A stretch of DNA of 13,538 nt, from positions 1 through 13,538 of the forward strand of contig JAGAEK010000006.1 in NCBI GenBank assembly GCA_017828835.1, read 5' to 3'. This DNA comes from Oscillospiraceae bacterium. GTDB lineage: Bacteria > Bacillota > Clostridia > Oscillospirales > Ruminococcaceae. The translations under genes were made by a program, and so were the position numbers. The stretch's first letter is position 1. Each line of letters starts with the position of its first letter. The notes under the pieces are model-generated. The model had not been told where the DNA came from. It saw nothing but the letters and a program-made list of their open reading frames with translations, and searched no databases. This document shows, piece by piece, positions 7,278 to 13,538 of this stretch.

Positions 7278-8450
7278 TCAATCTTTTGAATCTTTGAACG
7301 CGCTTTTCAGTTTGTCGAGGAAAGTGCGGCGTTTTGCGTAATTTTTATCGGATGATATTTTTTCGAATTCACGCAAAGCTTCTTTTTGTTTTGAATTCAG
7401 ACCGGTAGGAACTTCGATATTCACGCGGACGTACTGTTCTCCGCGGCCTCTTCCGTTGACGTAGGGGATACCTTTGTTGCGGAGTCTGAAGACGGTGCCG
7501 GGCTGAGTTCCTTCCGGGACCATATACGTTACTTTTCCGTCGATGGTCGGGACGGTGATCTCATCTCCGAGAGTGGCTTGAGAAAAGGTGATCGGAATAT
7601 CGCACCAAACGTCGAAACCGTCGCGCTCAAAGATCGGATGAGGACGCATCGAAACGGTCACGGTAATATCGCCCGCGGGACCTCCGTTTATACCGCTGTC
7701 GCCTTGACCGCGTATAACAAACGACTGACCGTCGTTAATACCGGAAGGAACGTCAATAGTTTTTTTGATAGTACGGCGGACTCTTCCGAGACCGTTGCAG
7801 GCGGTACATGGAGTTTTGATCGTTTTTCCTTTTCCGCCGCATTTTTTACATACTTTTGTGGTCTGGATGATCCCGAGAGGAGTACGCTGAGAAACTCTGA
7901 CTCTGCCGCTTCCTCCGCAATCGGTACAGGTTTCGGGAGAAGACCCCGCCGCGGCGCCGGAACCCGAACAGGAAGTACAAGTTTCAAGGCGTTGATAGCT
8001 GACGTCTTTTTTACATCCGAAAGCCGCTTCGAGGAAAGAGACCGTAACGTCGATCTGTATATCGTTGCCGCGGATGGGCTGGCTGGGGTTGCGGGTCCTT
8101 GTTGAACCGCCGAACCCACTGAATATGTTGTCGAAAATATCGCCGAAGTCTTCGAAACCGAAGCCGCCGCCGAAACCTCCGAAACCGCCCGCGCCGGCGC
8201 CGGCACCGGCACCGTAAGAAGGATCGACTCCTGCGTGGCCGAACTGGTCGTAGCGGGCTTTTTTTTCGGGATTCGAAAGCACTTCATAAGCTTCGCTGAC
8301 TTCTTTGAATTTTGCTTCGGCGTCCTTATCTCCGGGGTTCAAGTCCGGGTGATATTTTTTCGCAAGTAAGCGATATGCTTTTTTTATTTCATCGTCGCTG
8401 CAGCCTTTTTTCAGACCGAGGACTTCATAGTAATCTCTTTTTTCAGGCAA
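7278..8450 (-). CDS. dnaJ: Chaperone protein DnaJ (Hsp40)
   Basis: A full-length 390-residue class I DnaJ. It has the J domain (RDYYEVLGLKK from residue 5, HPD at 34-36), a Gly/Phe-rich linker (about 79-115, including an AGAGAGAGG run) and four CxxCxGxG zinc motifs with cysteines at 158/161, 175/178, 201/204 and 215/218. The C-terminal substrate-binding and dimer domains follow. It delivers unfolded clients to DnaK and stimulates its ATPase. It is last in the hrcA-grpE-dnaK-dnaJ operon and followed at once by a terminator. The start must be TTG at 8450: the usual N-terminus of the family begins here, GAGGTG lies 5 nt upstream, and no in-frame ATG or GTG is nearby. A hairpin stands in the 83-nt gap before it; with the TTG start this probably sets DnaJ below DnaK. 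Confidence 0.97.
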   Translation of the reverse strand: MPEKRDYYEVLGLKKGCSDDEIKKAYRLLAKKYHPDLNPGDKDAEAKFKEVSEAYEVLSNPEKKARYDQFGHAGVDPSYGAGAGAGAGGFGGFGGGFGFEDFGDIFDNIFSGFGGSTRTRNPSQPIRGNDIQIDVTVSFLEAAFGCKKDVSYQRLETCTSCSGSGAAAGSSPETCTDCGGSGRVRVSQRTPLGIIQTTKVCKKCGGKGKTIKTPCTACNGLGRVRRTIKKTIDVPSGINDGQSFVIRGQGDSGINGGPAGDITVTVSMRPHPIFERDGFDVWCDIPITFSQATLGDEITVPTIDGKVTYMVPEGTQPGTVFRLRNKGIPYVNGRGRGEQYVRVNIEVPTGLNSKQKEALREFEKISSDKNYAKRRTFLDKLKSAFKDSKD

Positions 8451-8455
8451 AATAA

Positions 8456-8461
8456 CACCTC
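8456..8461 (-). promoter_or_regulatory. Ribosome binding site fixing the TTG start of dnaJ
   Basis: GAGGTG on the minus strand, 5 nt upstream of the TTG at 8450. There is no other start codon in frame near it. Confidence 0.6.
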
Positions 8462-8487
8462 ATTATAAATATGTCGGGTAAGCCGTT

Positions 8488-8513
8488 GGGGATGCGGAAA
8501 TATCCGCATCCCC
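8488..8513 (-). other. Perfect hairpin between dnaK and dnaJ
   Basis: GGGGATGCGGA (8488-8498) and TCCGCATCCCC (8503-8513) form a perfect GC-rich 11-bp stem with a 4-nt loop, 20 nt after the dnaK stop. No U-run follows on the minus strand, so it is not a standard terminator. An mRNA 3'-end stabiliser, processing site or partial attenuator separating dnaK from dnaJ levels is more likely. Confidence 0.7.
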
Positions 8514-8533
8514 TATTCGAGCTGCTGAGTTGA

Positions 8534-10372
8534 TTATTCGGCATCTTTATAATCTGCATCCACGTAAGGTTCGCCGTCGGCGCCGGAATTACCAGCACCG
8601 GTATTACCGGCGTCCGCGCCCGGAGTCTGACCTGCGGCTTGCTGTGCCTTATAAACTTTTTCGGAAACCTCAAAGAACTTCTTCTGGAGGCTTTCCTGGC
8701 TGTTTTTGATAGCGTCGATATCCGTACCTTTGAGAGCTTCTTTAAGACTGGAGATCTTTGTTTCAAGTTCGGATTTATCTTCAGCGGAGAGCTTATCGCC
8801 GAGATCGTTTATGGTTTTTTCCGATTGATATACCATCTGATCGGCACCGTTGCGAAGATCGACTTCCTCACGGTGTTTCTTGTCTTCTTCGGCGAATCTC
8901 TCTGCATCTTTTACTGCTTTTTCGATGTCGTCTTTTGACATGTTCGAAGAAGAAGTGATAGTAACGGTCTGTTCTTTTCCGGTTCCGATATCCTTTGCGG
9001 AAACGTGAACGATACCGTTAGCGTCGATGTCGAAGGATACCTCTATTTGAGGAACGCCTCTGGGAGCGGGAGGTATACCGTCGAGACGGAACATTCCGAG
9101 AGTTTTGTTGTCTTTCGCCATTTCGCGTTCGCCTTGGAGAATGTGTATCTCAACGGAGGTCTGTCCGTCGGCGGCAGTCGAGAATATTTGAGATTTCTTC
9201 GTAGGTATAGTAGTGTTTCTTTCGATTATTTTGGTGAAAACTCCGCCGAGAGTTTCAAGACCGAGAGAAAGAGGAGTTACGTCGAGCAGCAAAAGTCCTT
9301 TCACGTCGCCGGTAAGAACACCGCCTTGCAAAGCGGCTCCGATCGCAACGCATTCGTCGGGGTTGATACCTTTGAAGGGCTCTTTGCCGGTTATATTGCG
9401 AACGGCTTCCTGAACGGCGGGGATCCTTGAAGAACCGCCTACGAGAAGTATTTTGTCAAGATCTGAAGCTTTGAGTCCCGAGTCGGAGAGCGCTTGTTTG
9501 ACAGGTCCCATAGTGGCCTGAACAAGGTCTGCGGTGAGCTCGTTGAACTTTGCGCGGGTGAGATTTACGTCGAGGTGTTTCGGGCCTGAGGCGTCGGCAG
9601 TAATAAACGGAAGATTTATATTCGCGCTTGTCATACCGGACAGCTCGATCTTTGCTTTTTCGGCAGCCTCTTTAAGACGCTGCATAGCCATTTTATCGTT
9701 ACGAAGATCAATACCGGAATCCTTTTTGAATTCATCCGCAAGATAATTCATGATTCTTTCGTCGAAATCGTCGCCGCCGAGGCGGTTGTTGCCCGCGGTA
9801 GCCAAAACTTCCTGAACGCCTTCGCCCATTTCTATAATGGAAACGTCGAAAGTACCTCCGCCGAGGTCGTATACCATGATCTTTTGATCCTGCTCTTTAT
9901 CGATACCGTAAGCCAAAGCGGCTGCGGTCGGTTCGTTGATTATTCTTTTAACGTCAAGACCTGCAATCTTACCTGCGTCTTTTGTTGCTTGTCTTTGCGC
10001 GTCGGTGAAGTAAGCGGGGACGGTGATGACGGCGTCTGTAACCTTTTCGCCGAGGTATGCTTCCGCGTCACCTTTGAGTTTTTGAAGGATCATAGCGGAA
10101 ATTTCCTGAGGAGTGTAGCTTTTGCCGTCGATCGTAACTTTATAATCGGCGCCCATATGCCTTTTAATTGACGAAACCGTTCTGTCGGGGTTGGTGATCG
10201 CCTGACGTTTTGCAACCTGACCGATCATTCTTTCGCCTGTCTTTGAGAATGCTACTACCGAAGGAGTTGTTCTTGCACCTTCCGCGTTAGCTATAACTAC
10301 GGGTTCTCCGCCTTCTATTACGGATACGCATGAGTTTGTTGTACCTAAGTCGATACCTATTGTTTTTGACAT
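8534..10372 (-). CDS. dnaK: Chaperone protein DnaK (Hsp70)
   Basis: A 612-residue Hsp70. The ATPase domain has GIDLGTTNSCVSV (6-18), the phosphate-binding DLGGGTFDVS and LVGGSSRIPAVQ. The interdomain linker GLLLLDVTPLSLG leads into the peptide-binding beta domain, followed by a charged helical lid and a Gly/Ala-rich tail ending in DADYKDAE. It lacks the roughly 25-residue N-terminal insert of proteobacterial DnaK, as expected for Gram-positive bacteria. With DnaJ and GrpE it folds and protects cytoplasmic proteins. The start is the ATG at 10372 (MSKTIGIDLG), 8 nt after GGAGG. A TTG at 10387 opens the same frame but overlaps that ribosome binding site, so it is rejected. Third gene of the CIRCE-controlled operon, 49 nt after grpE. 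Confidence 0.98.
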   Translation of the reverse strand: MSKTIGIDLGTTNSCVSVIEGGEPVVIANAEGARTTPSVVAFSKTGERMIGQVAKRQAITNPDRTVSSIKRHMGADYKVTIDGKSYTPQEISAMILQKLKGDAEAYLGEKVTDAVITVPAYFTDAQRQATKDAGKIAGLDVKRIINEPTAAALAYGIDKEQDQKIMVYDLGGGTFDVSIIEMGEGVQEVLATAGNNRLGGDDFDERIMNYLADEFKKDSGIDLRNDKMAMQRLKEAAEKAKIELSGMTSANINLPFITADASGPKHLDVNLTRAKFNELTADLVQATMGPVKQALSDSGLKASDLDKILLVGGSSRIPAVQEAVRNITGKEPFKGINPDECVAIGAALQGGVLTGDVKGLLLLDVTPLSLGLETLGGVFTKIIERNTTIPTKKSQIFSTAADGQTSVEIHILQGEREMAKDNKTLGMFRLDGIPPAPRGVPQIEVSFDIDANGIVHVSAKDIGTGKEQTVTITSSSNMSKDDIEKAVKDAERFAEEDKKHREEVDLRNGADQMVYQSEKTINDLGDKLSAEDKSELETKISSLKEALKGTDIDAIKNSQESLQKKFFEVSEKVYKAQQAAGQTPGADAGNTGAGNSGADGEPYVDADYKDAE

Positions 10373-10380
10373 AATTTTTG

Positions 10381-10385
10381 CCTCC
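10381..10385 (-). promoter_or_regulatory. Ribosome binding site fixing the dnaK start
   Basis: GGAGG on the minus strand, 8 nt from the ATG at 10372. It overlaps the in-frame TTG at 10387, which rules out that longer start. Confidence 0.65.
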
Positions 10386-10421
10386 AATAATTACTTTATA
10401 TAAATTTTGATTTGCGACTGA

Positions 10422-10988
10422 TCAATTTGCGACTTTGACCATTGAACATCTGATCACACGGTCGTTGAGCATATAACCTTTTTGAAATACTTCGACGATC
10501 GTGTTTTCTTCAAGAGAGTCGTCTTCTATATGCATAACGGCGTTGTGGAGAGATGGGTCGAATTTTTCGCCGAGAGCTTTGATTTCCGTGATACCGAGTT
10601 GCGAAAGGAAGTTATCGAAAGATTGTTTTATCATTTCGACGCCTTTTTTGAATTCGGGATCGGAACATTCCGCACAAAGAGCTCTTTCAAAACTGTCCGC
10701 GACCGGGAGCAGCTTCAGAACGACTGAACAGATCGCCTCGGGATATATCGCGTCACGTTCTTTTTGGGAACGTTTGCGGAAGTTGTCGTATTCCGCGAGC
10801 AACCTTAAAAACTTATCGTTGAGCTCTGCATTTTCGGCTTTGAGCTTTTCTTCAGGAGAAAGCTCGGGAACGGGCTCGGATTTGTTTTCAGAGGGAACTG
10901 ACTCGGATTCTGCTTTATTGATCTTCTCATCCGTGTCGGCTTTTTTCTGCTCTTTATTTTTCTGCTTGTTTTTATCTTTATCTGACAT
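10422..10988 (-). CDS. grpE: Nucleotide exchange factor GrpE
   Basis: A 188-residue GrpE. The first 45 or so residues are a disordered Lys/Glu/Ser-rich tail. The long dimerising helix follows, with LRLLAEYDNFRKRSQKER (61-78), and then the C-terminal beta domain with the family signature EKFDPSLHNAVMHIEDD and GYMLNDRVIRCSMVKVA at the end. It opens DnaK to release ADP and resets the chaperone cycle. It follows hrcA by only 19 nt: TTGGAGG comes immediately after the hrcA TGA, 12 nt before the grpE ATG. That spacing is rather long but no better start is seen. Second gene of the heat-shock operon. Confidence 0.97.
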   Translation of the reverse strand: MSDKDKNKQKNKEQKKADTDEKINKAESESVPSENKSEPVPELSPEEKLKAENAELNDKFLRLLAEYDNFRKRSQKERDAIYPEAICSVVLKLLPVADSFERALCAECSDPEFKKGVEMIKQSFDNFLSQLGITEIKALGEKFDPSLHNAVMHIEDDSLEENTIVEVFQKGYMLNDRVIRCSMVKVAN

Positions 10989-11007
10989 TTTTCAAAAGGG
11001 CCTCCAA

Positions 11008-12039
11008 TCATTCGTTGTGCTGCAGCGTTTCGGAAAGCAGTTTTCCGAGAGTGTTTGCGAAATATTCGATATGAGGGATAAGAGTCCGGTAGTTGAGCCT
11101 TACGGGGCCGATAACGCCGACGGTACCGCCGTTTTCTTTTCCGACGTTATATCCTGCGAAAACGATCGAAGCTCCGAACAGCTCGTAGTTTGAATTTTCT
11201 TTTCCGATTTTGACTTCCGCACCCGACGTTTTACTGTTGAGCAATGAGGACATATCGGCTTTGTTGGAGATGAAGGAGAGCAAATCGTGCGCGATTTTTT
11301 CGAATTCACCGTAAGAGAGGAGATTTGTTTCTCCGTCAACAAAAAACTGACCTGCCCATACTTCCCGGCACAATTCGTAGATGGAAAGGATCAAGGGGTT
11401 GAACAGCCTTGAATACTCTCCGAGAGAAACCGTTACCGAGTTAACGTAGAGTGTTGAGATCTCATCAAGAGTTCTGCCGCAGAAACGGTCCGTTGCAAAC
11501 TTCCGGAAGAAATCCGCAATATCCGGAGTCAGAAGAAAGTTCGTCCGGCAAACCTTATTTTTAATAACGCCGTTCGATGCGAGCAGTATTAAAACTACCG
11601 TTCTCGAATCCACCGGAACAAGATCTATTTTTTTGACCGATACGGTTTTCGGAGTGGTGGAAGCGACGATTGCGGCGCATTTCGTATATTCCGAGAGAAC
11701 GTTCGCGGCGTCCTCCATAAGTTTGTCGGGATCCGGATCTCTGACGTTGAAAAGCGCGTCTATTTCGGCTTTTTCTTCAGCGGAAAGCGGTTTGCAGCAC
11801 ATAAGTGAGTCTATATATTTTCTGTATCCCAGATGAGAAGGTATCCTTCCCGAAGAGGTGTAGGGCTGTTCGAGAAATCCTTCGTCAAACAGTTCGGACA
11901 TATCGTTTCTGATAGTGGCGGAAGAAACGTTGAGATCGGAGATTTTCAAAAGAGTTTTCGAACCGACCGGTTCGCCGGTACGGATATATTCTTCGACTAT
12001 TGCCGCAAGTATTCTTTTTTTACGGTCTTCAATATTCAT
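11008..12039 (-). CDS. hrcA: Heat-inducible transcription repressor HrcA
   Basis: A 343-residue HrcA of normal length. The N-terminal winged helix has the recognition segment SSATIRNDMSEL (39-50) and the hallmark TSSGRIPSHLGYRKYID (61-77). The GAF-like domain with its dimerising insert follows, ending in the conserved region GVIGPVRLNYRTLIPHIEYF. It binds CIRCE and represses class I heat-shock genes; by family knowledge GroEL keeps it active, so titration of GroEL by unfolded protein relieves repression. It is the first gene of hrcA-grpE-dnaK-dnaJ, with a perfect CIRCE just upstream, so it controls itself. GGAG lies about 12 nt before the ATG. Confidence 0.97.
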   Translation of the reverse strand: MNIEDRKKRILAAIVEEYIRTGEPVGSKTLLKISDLNVSSATIRNDMSELFDEGFLEQPYTSSGRIPSHLGYRKYIDSLMCCKPLSAEEKAEIDALFNVRDPDPDKLMEDAANVLSEYTKCAAIVASTTPKTVSVKKIDLVPVDSRTVVLILLASNGVIKNKVCRTNFLLTPDIADFFRKFATDRFCGRTLDEISTLYVNSVTVSLGEYSRLFNPLILSIYELCREVWAGQFFVDGETNLLSYGEFEKIAHDLLSFISNKADMSSLLNSKTSGAEVKIGKENSNYELFGASIVFAGYNVGKENGGTVGVIGPVRLNYRTLIPHIEYFANTLGKLLSETLQHNE

Positions 12040-12063
12040 ATCCGTTTTTCGCTCCTTTCAGAA

Positions 12064-12090
12064 TTAGCACTCTCACTCTTCGAGTGCTAA
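12064..12090. promoter_or_regulatory. CIRCE element (HrcA operator)
   Basis: TTAGCACTC (12064-12072), 9 nt, GAGTGCTAA (12082-12090): an exact match to the CIRCE consensus with its fixed 9-nt spacer. It lies in the 5' leader between the promoter and hrcA, beginning about where transcription should start. Confidence 0.98.
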
Positions 12091-12097
12091 CGATTAT

Positions 12098-12125
12098 ATT
12101 TTACACTATTTTCTCCGATTGTCAA
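12098..12125 (-). promoter_or_regulatory. Sigma-A promoter of the hrcA operon
   Basis: On the minus strand a perfect TTGACA (12120-12125) and TAAAAT (12098-12103) with a 16-nt spacer; TG directly precedes the -10. The -10 ends 7 bp before the CIRCE, placing the start of transcription at the operator edge. Confidence 0.8.
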
Positions 12126-12205
12126 GAGGAATATTACAAAATTTGTGAACATTTCAAAAATATTTTTCAAGTGTTTTGAAAACAATAAAAAGTCGGTTCG
12201 GGTTT

Positions 12206-12235
12206 GTATAGCGCGGAAAATTTTCGGACAAAATA
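12206..12235 (+). promoter_or_regulatory. Candidate sigma-G (forespore) promoter for spoVAC
   Basis: GTATA (12206-12210), 18 nt, CAAAATA (12229-12235). This fits the sigma-G pattern gHATR-18-CATnhTA in all but one -10 base. The expected start of transcription falls about 10 nt before the spoVAC ribosome binding site. In B. subtilis the spoVA operon is sigma-G dependent (established knowledge); activity here is inferred. Confidence 0.5.
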
Positions 12236-12251
12236 AACCATATATAAATAT

Positions 12252-12258
12252 AAGGAGG
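12252..12258 (+). promoter_or_regulatory. Ribosome binding site deciding the spoVAC start
   Basis: AAGGAGG is 7 nt from the ATG at 12266 but only 1 nt from the in-frame ATG at 12260, so the later start (MPITPKEY) is preferred. Confidence 0.65.
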
Positions 12259-12265
12259 AATGACA

Positions 12266-12709
12266 ATGCCGATAACACCGAAAGAATACGGGCAGATAAG
12301 CGGATCGGCTTCAAGACATACGAATATCCTGAAGACCGTCGTTTTTGCGTTTTTGACCGGAGGAACGATATGCTGTATAGGGGAGGTACTTTTGAAGTTG
12401 TATTCTGCCGTGGGACTTGATGAAAAGACGGCGTCTGCGACGGTATCGATGACACTTGTGTTTTTATCGGTAACATTGACGGGGATCGGGGTTTATGACA
12501 AGATCGCGAAATTCGGAGGAGCCGGAAGTCTTGTTCCGATAACCGGCTTTGCAAACGCGGTCGCGTCTCCCGCGATAGAATTCAAAAGCGAGGGATACGT
12601 TCTCGGATTGGGTGCAAAAATGTTTATTATTGCGGGACCGGTTATAGTCTACGGAACAGCTGCATCGGTTTTATACGGACTCATACTGTGGATATTCCGT
12701 CTTTATTAA
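12266..12709 (+). CDS. spoVAC: Stage V sporulation protein AC (SpoVA channel subunit)
   Basis: A 147-residue membrane protein with three to four hydrophobic segments (about 23-45, 57-78, 118-144 and a shorter one near 88-102). It carries the SpoVAC family signature: TGGTICCIGE (31-40), GIGVYDKIAKFGGAGSLVP (73-91), then TGFANAVASPAIEFKSEG (93-110). SpoVAC sits in the spore inner membrane and, in B. subtilis, behaves as a mechanosensitive channel for dipicolinic acid. It is followed after 16 nt by spoVAD, the usual order. The gene is divergent from hrcA, and no spoVAA or spoVAB precedes it, so the operon appears to be of the short clostridial type. A forespore-type promoter candidate lies just upstream. 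Confidence 0.95.
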   Translation: MPITPKEYGQISGSASRHTNILKTVVFAFLTGGTICCIGEVLLKLYSAVGLDEKTASATVSMTLVFLSVTLTGIGVYDKIAKFGGAGSLVPITGFANAVASPAIEFKSEGYVLGLGAKMFIIAGPVIVYGTAASVLYGLILWIFRLY

Positions 12710-12725
12710 AAGGAGGTTATTTGAT

Positions 12726-13538
12726 ATGTCCGTGAAATTAGGCAGAAGCACGATTTTGACCGACAGCTTTCCGTCTGTGGCCGGATATGCGTCGGTAGTG
12801 GCGAAAAAAGAAGGTGAAGGACCTCTCGGAAGAGAGTTTGACGTAATCTGCGACGATTATTATTTCGGAGAGAAGACCTGGGAAAAAGCGGAGAGCAGGA
12901 TGCAGAAGGACGCTATAATCAAAGCAATGGAAAAATGCGGAGTAACGGGACAAGATATCGATTTTATATTTGCGGGAGATCTGCTTAACCAGTGTATAGC
13001 GGCGACCTACGGACTGAGAGAACTCGGAATACCGTATATCGGAATATACGGAGCGTGTTCGACAATGGCGGAAGGATTAGCGCTTGCGTCGGCTTTCGTT
13101 GATTCGGGACTCGCAAGAAAGACGGCGGCGGTAACCTCTTCGCATTTTTGCTCTGCAGAGCGTCAATTCCGTTTCCCGCTTGAATACGGCGGGGTGAGGA
13201 CTCCGACGAGCCAATGGACGGTAACGGGGGCCGGAGCAGTGATAATAGGGAAATCTGATAAACCGCCTTATATAAAAGCAGTACACTTCGGCACTGTTAC
13301 CGATATGGGAATCAAGGATATAAATAATATGGGTGCGGCAATGGCTCCGGCGGCGGTGAAGACCTTTGAAGAATATTTTTACGACACGTCGACGCAGCCG
13401 TCGGATTATGATCTGATCGTAAGCGGAGATTTGGGGATTACCGGCAGAGAACTCGTTATAAAACTTTTGGATCGCGACGGATTTGATATGGGAAAAAATT
13501 ATACCGACTGCGGACTTTTGATATATGACCGTGAAAAG
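12726..13538 (+). CDS. spoVAD: Stage V sporulation protein AD, partial at the C-terminus
   Basis: 271 codons are visible before the right edge; the family is about 340 residues, so roughly four fifths is present. The protein has a thiolase-like fold. Markers are AGDLLNQCIAATYGLRELGI (83-102), YGACSTMAEG (108-117) around the thiolase-type Cys111, SSHFCSAERQFRFPLEYGG (138-156) and RTPTSQWTVTGAGA (158-171). In B. subtilis SpoVAD is a soluble protein on the outer face of the spore inner membrane that binds dipicolinic acid and helps load it through the SpoVA channel (established knowledge). AAGGAGG, starting just after the spoVAC stop, lies 9 nt before the ATG. spoVAE would be expected next, outside the window. 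Confidence 0.95.
   Translation, partial: MSVKLGRSTILTDSFPSVAGYASVVAKKEGEGPLGREFDVICDDYYFGEKTWEKAESRMQKDAIIKAMEKCGVTGQDIDFIFAGDLLNQCIAATYGLRELGIPYIGIYGACSTMAEGLALASAFVDSGLARKTAAVTSSHFCSAERQFRFPLEYGGVRTPTSQWTVTGAGAVIIGKSDKPPYIKAVHFGTVTDMGIKDINNMGAAMAPAAVKTFEEYFYDTSTQPSDYDLIVSGDLGITGRELVIKLLDRDGFDMGKNYTDCGLLIYDREK

Noticed and set aside
8180..8220. GC-rich direct repeats (GCGCCGGC/GCACCGGC units) inside dnaJ
   Set aside because: Explained by the coding of the Gly/Ala run in the DnaJ Gly/Phe linker; not an independent repeat element.
10501..11193. 230-codon open frame on the plus strand opposite grpE and the end of hrcA
   Set aside because: It is the reverse of confident genes, has Ser/Phe-rich composition typical of an antisense shadow, and resembles no family. 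Other long frames opposite the exporter genes, dnaJ, dnaK and spoVAC were rejected for the same reason.
12164..12182. AT-rich hairpin TTTTCAA/TTGAAAA in the hrcA-spoVAC intergenic region
   Set aside because: A seven-bp stem mostly of A-T pairs in an AT-rich stretch is easily expected by chance, and no gene ends there.
1..13538. Search for CRISPR arrays, tRNA or rRNA genes, insertion sequences, phage or defence modules
   Set aside because: No regularly spaced repeats, cloverleaf-like segments, transposase motifs or toxin-antitoxin pairs were seen by eye; all long intervals are filled by identified core genes.

Overview
The window looks like a chromosomal segment of an endospore-forming Bacillota, most likely an uncultured member of the Clostridia. 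Evidence for this: SpoVAC/SpoVAD spore genes; a CIRCE-controlled hrcA-grpE-dnaK-dnaJ operon in the Gram-positive order; a DnaK lacking the N-terminal insert of proteobacterial DnaK; strong AGGAGG-type ribosome binding sites; and TTGACA/TATAAT-type promoters. No rRNA, tRNA, CRISPR array, insertion sequence or phage gene was seen, and the coding density is that of ordinary core chromosome.

Layout from left to right. (1) Positions 1-976, minus strand: the N-terminal half or more of a family 5 (oligopeptide/dipeptide type) substrate-binding lipoprotein, cut by the window edge. (2) 1115-1669, plus strand: a small MntP/YtaF-type membrane protein, divergent from the lipoprotein. (3) A perfect bidirectional terminator at 1675-1705 separates it from the convergent acetate kinase gene ackA (1725-2918, minus). 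(4) 3012-7163, minus: a tightly overlapping three-gene operon, marR-type regulator then two ABC exporter half-transporters. It has a clear sigma-A promoter whose start region is covered by an inverted repeat, the likely MarR operator. (5) 7278-12039, minus: hrcA, grpE, dnaK, dnaJ, with a promoter plus perfect CIRCE element upstream, a strong hairpin between dnaK and dnaJ, and a terminator after dnaJ. (6) 12266-13538, plus: spoVAC and the first four fifths of spoVAD, divergent from hrcA and preceded by a forespore (sigma-G) type promoter candidate.

How the genes work together. HrcA represses its own operon at CIRCE and is expected to need GroEL for activity (family knowledge); GrpE, DnaK and DnaJ form the Hsp70 folding cycle. 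The MarR protein probably represses the exporter operon it heads. The two half-transporters should form a heterodimer: the first-translated subunit has a degenerate ATPase site (Asp for the catalytic Glu, Gln for the switch His), while the second has consensus residues and an LSQGQ signature. SpoVAC and SpoVAD belong to the SpoVA channel that moves dipicolinic acid into the spore and releases it on germination. AckA makes ATP from acetyl phosphate; no phosphotransacetylase gene lies beside it.

I see no convincing evidence of a wholly undescribed system here. The points most worth a second look are regulatory: the heat-shock/sporulation divergent intergenic region, the MarR operator, the dnaK-dnaJ hairpin followed by a TTG start for dnaJ, and motif departures in the acetate kinase.
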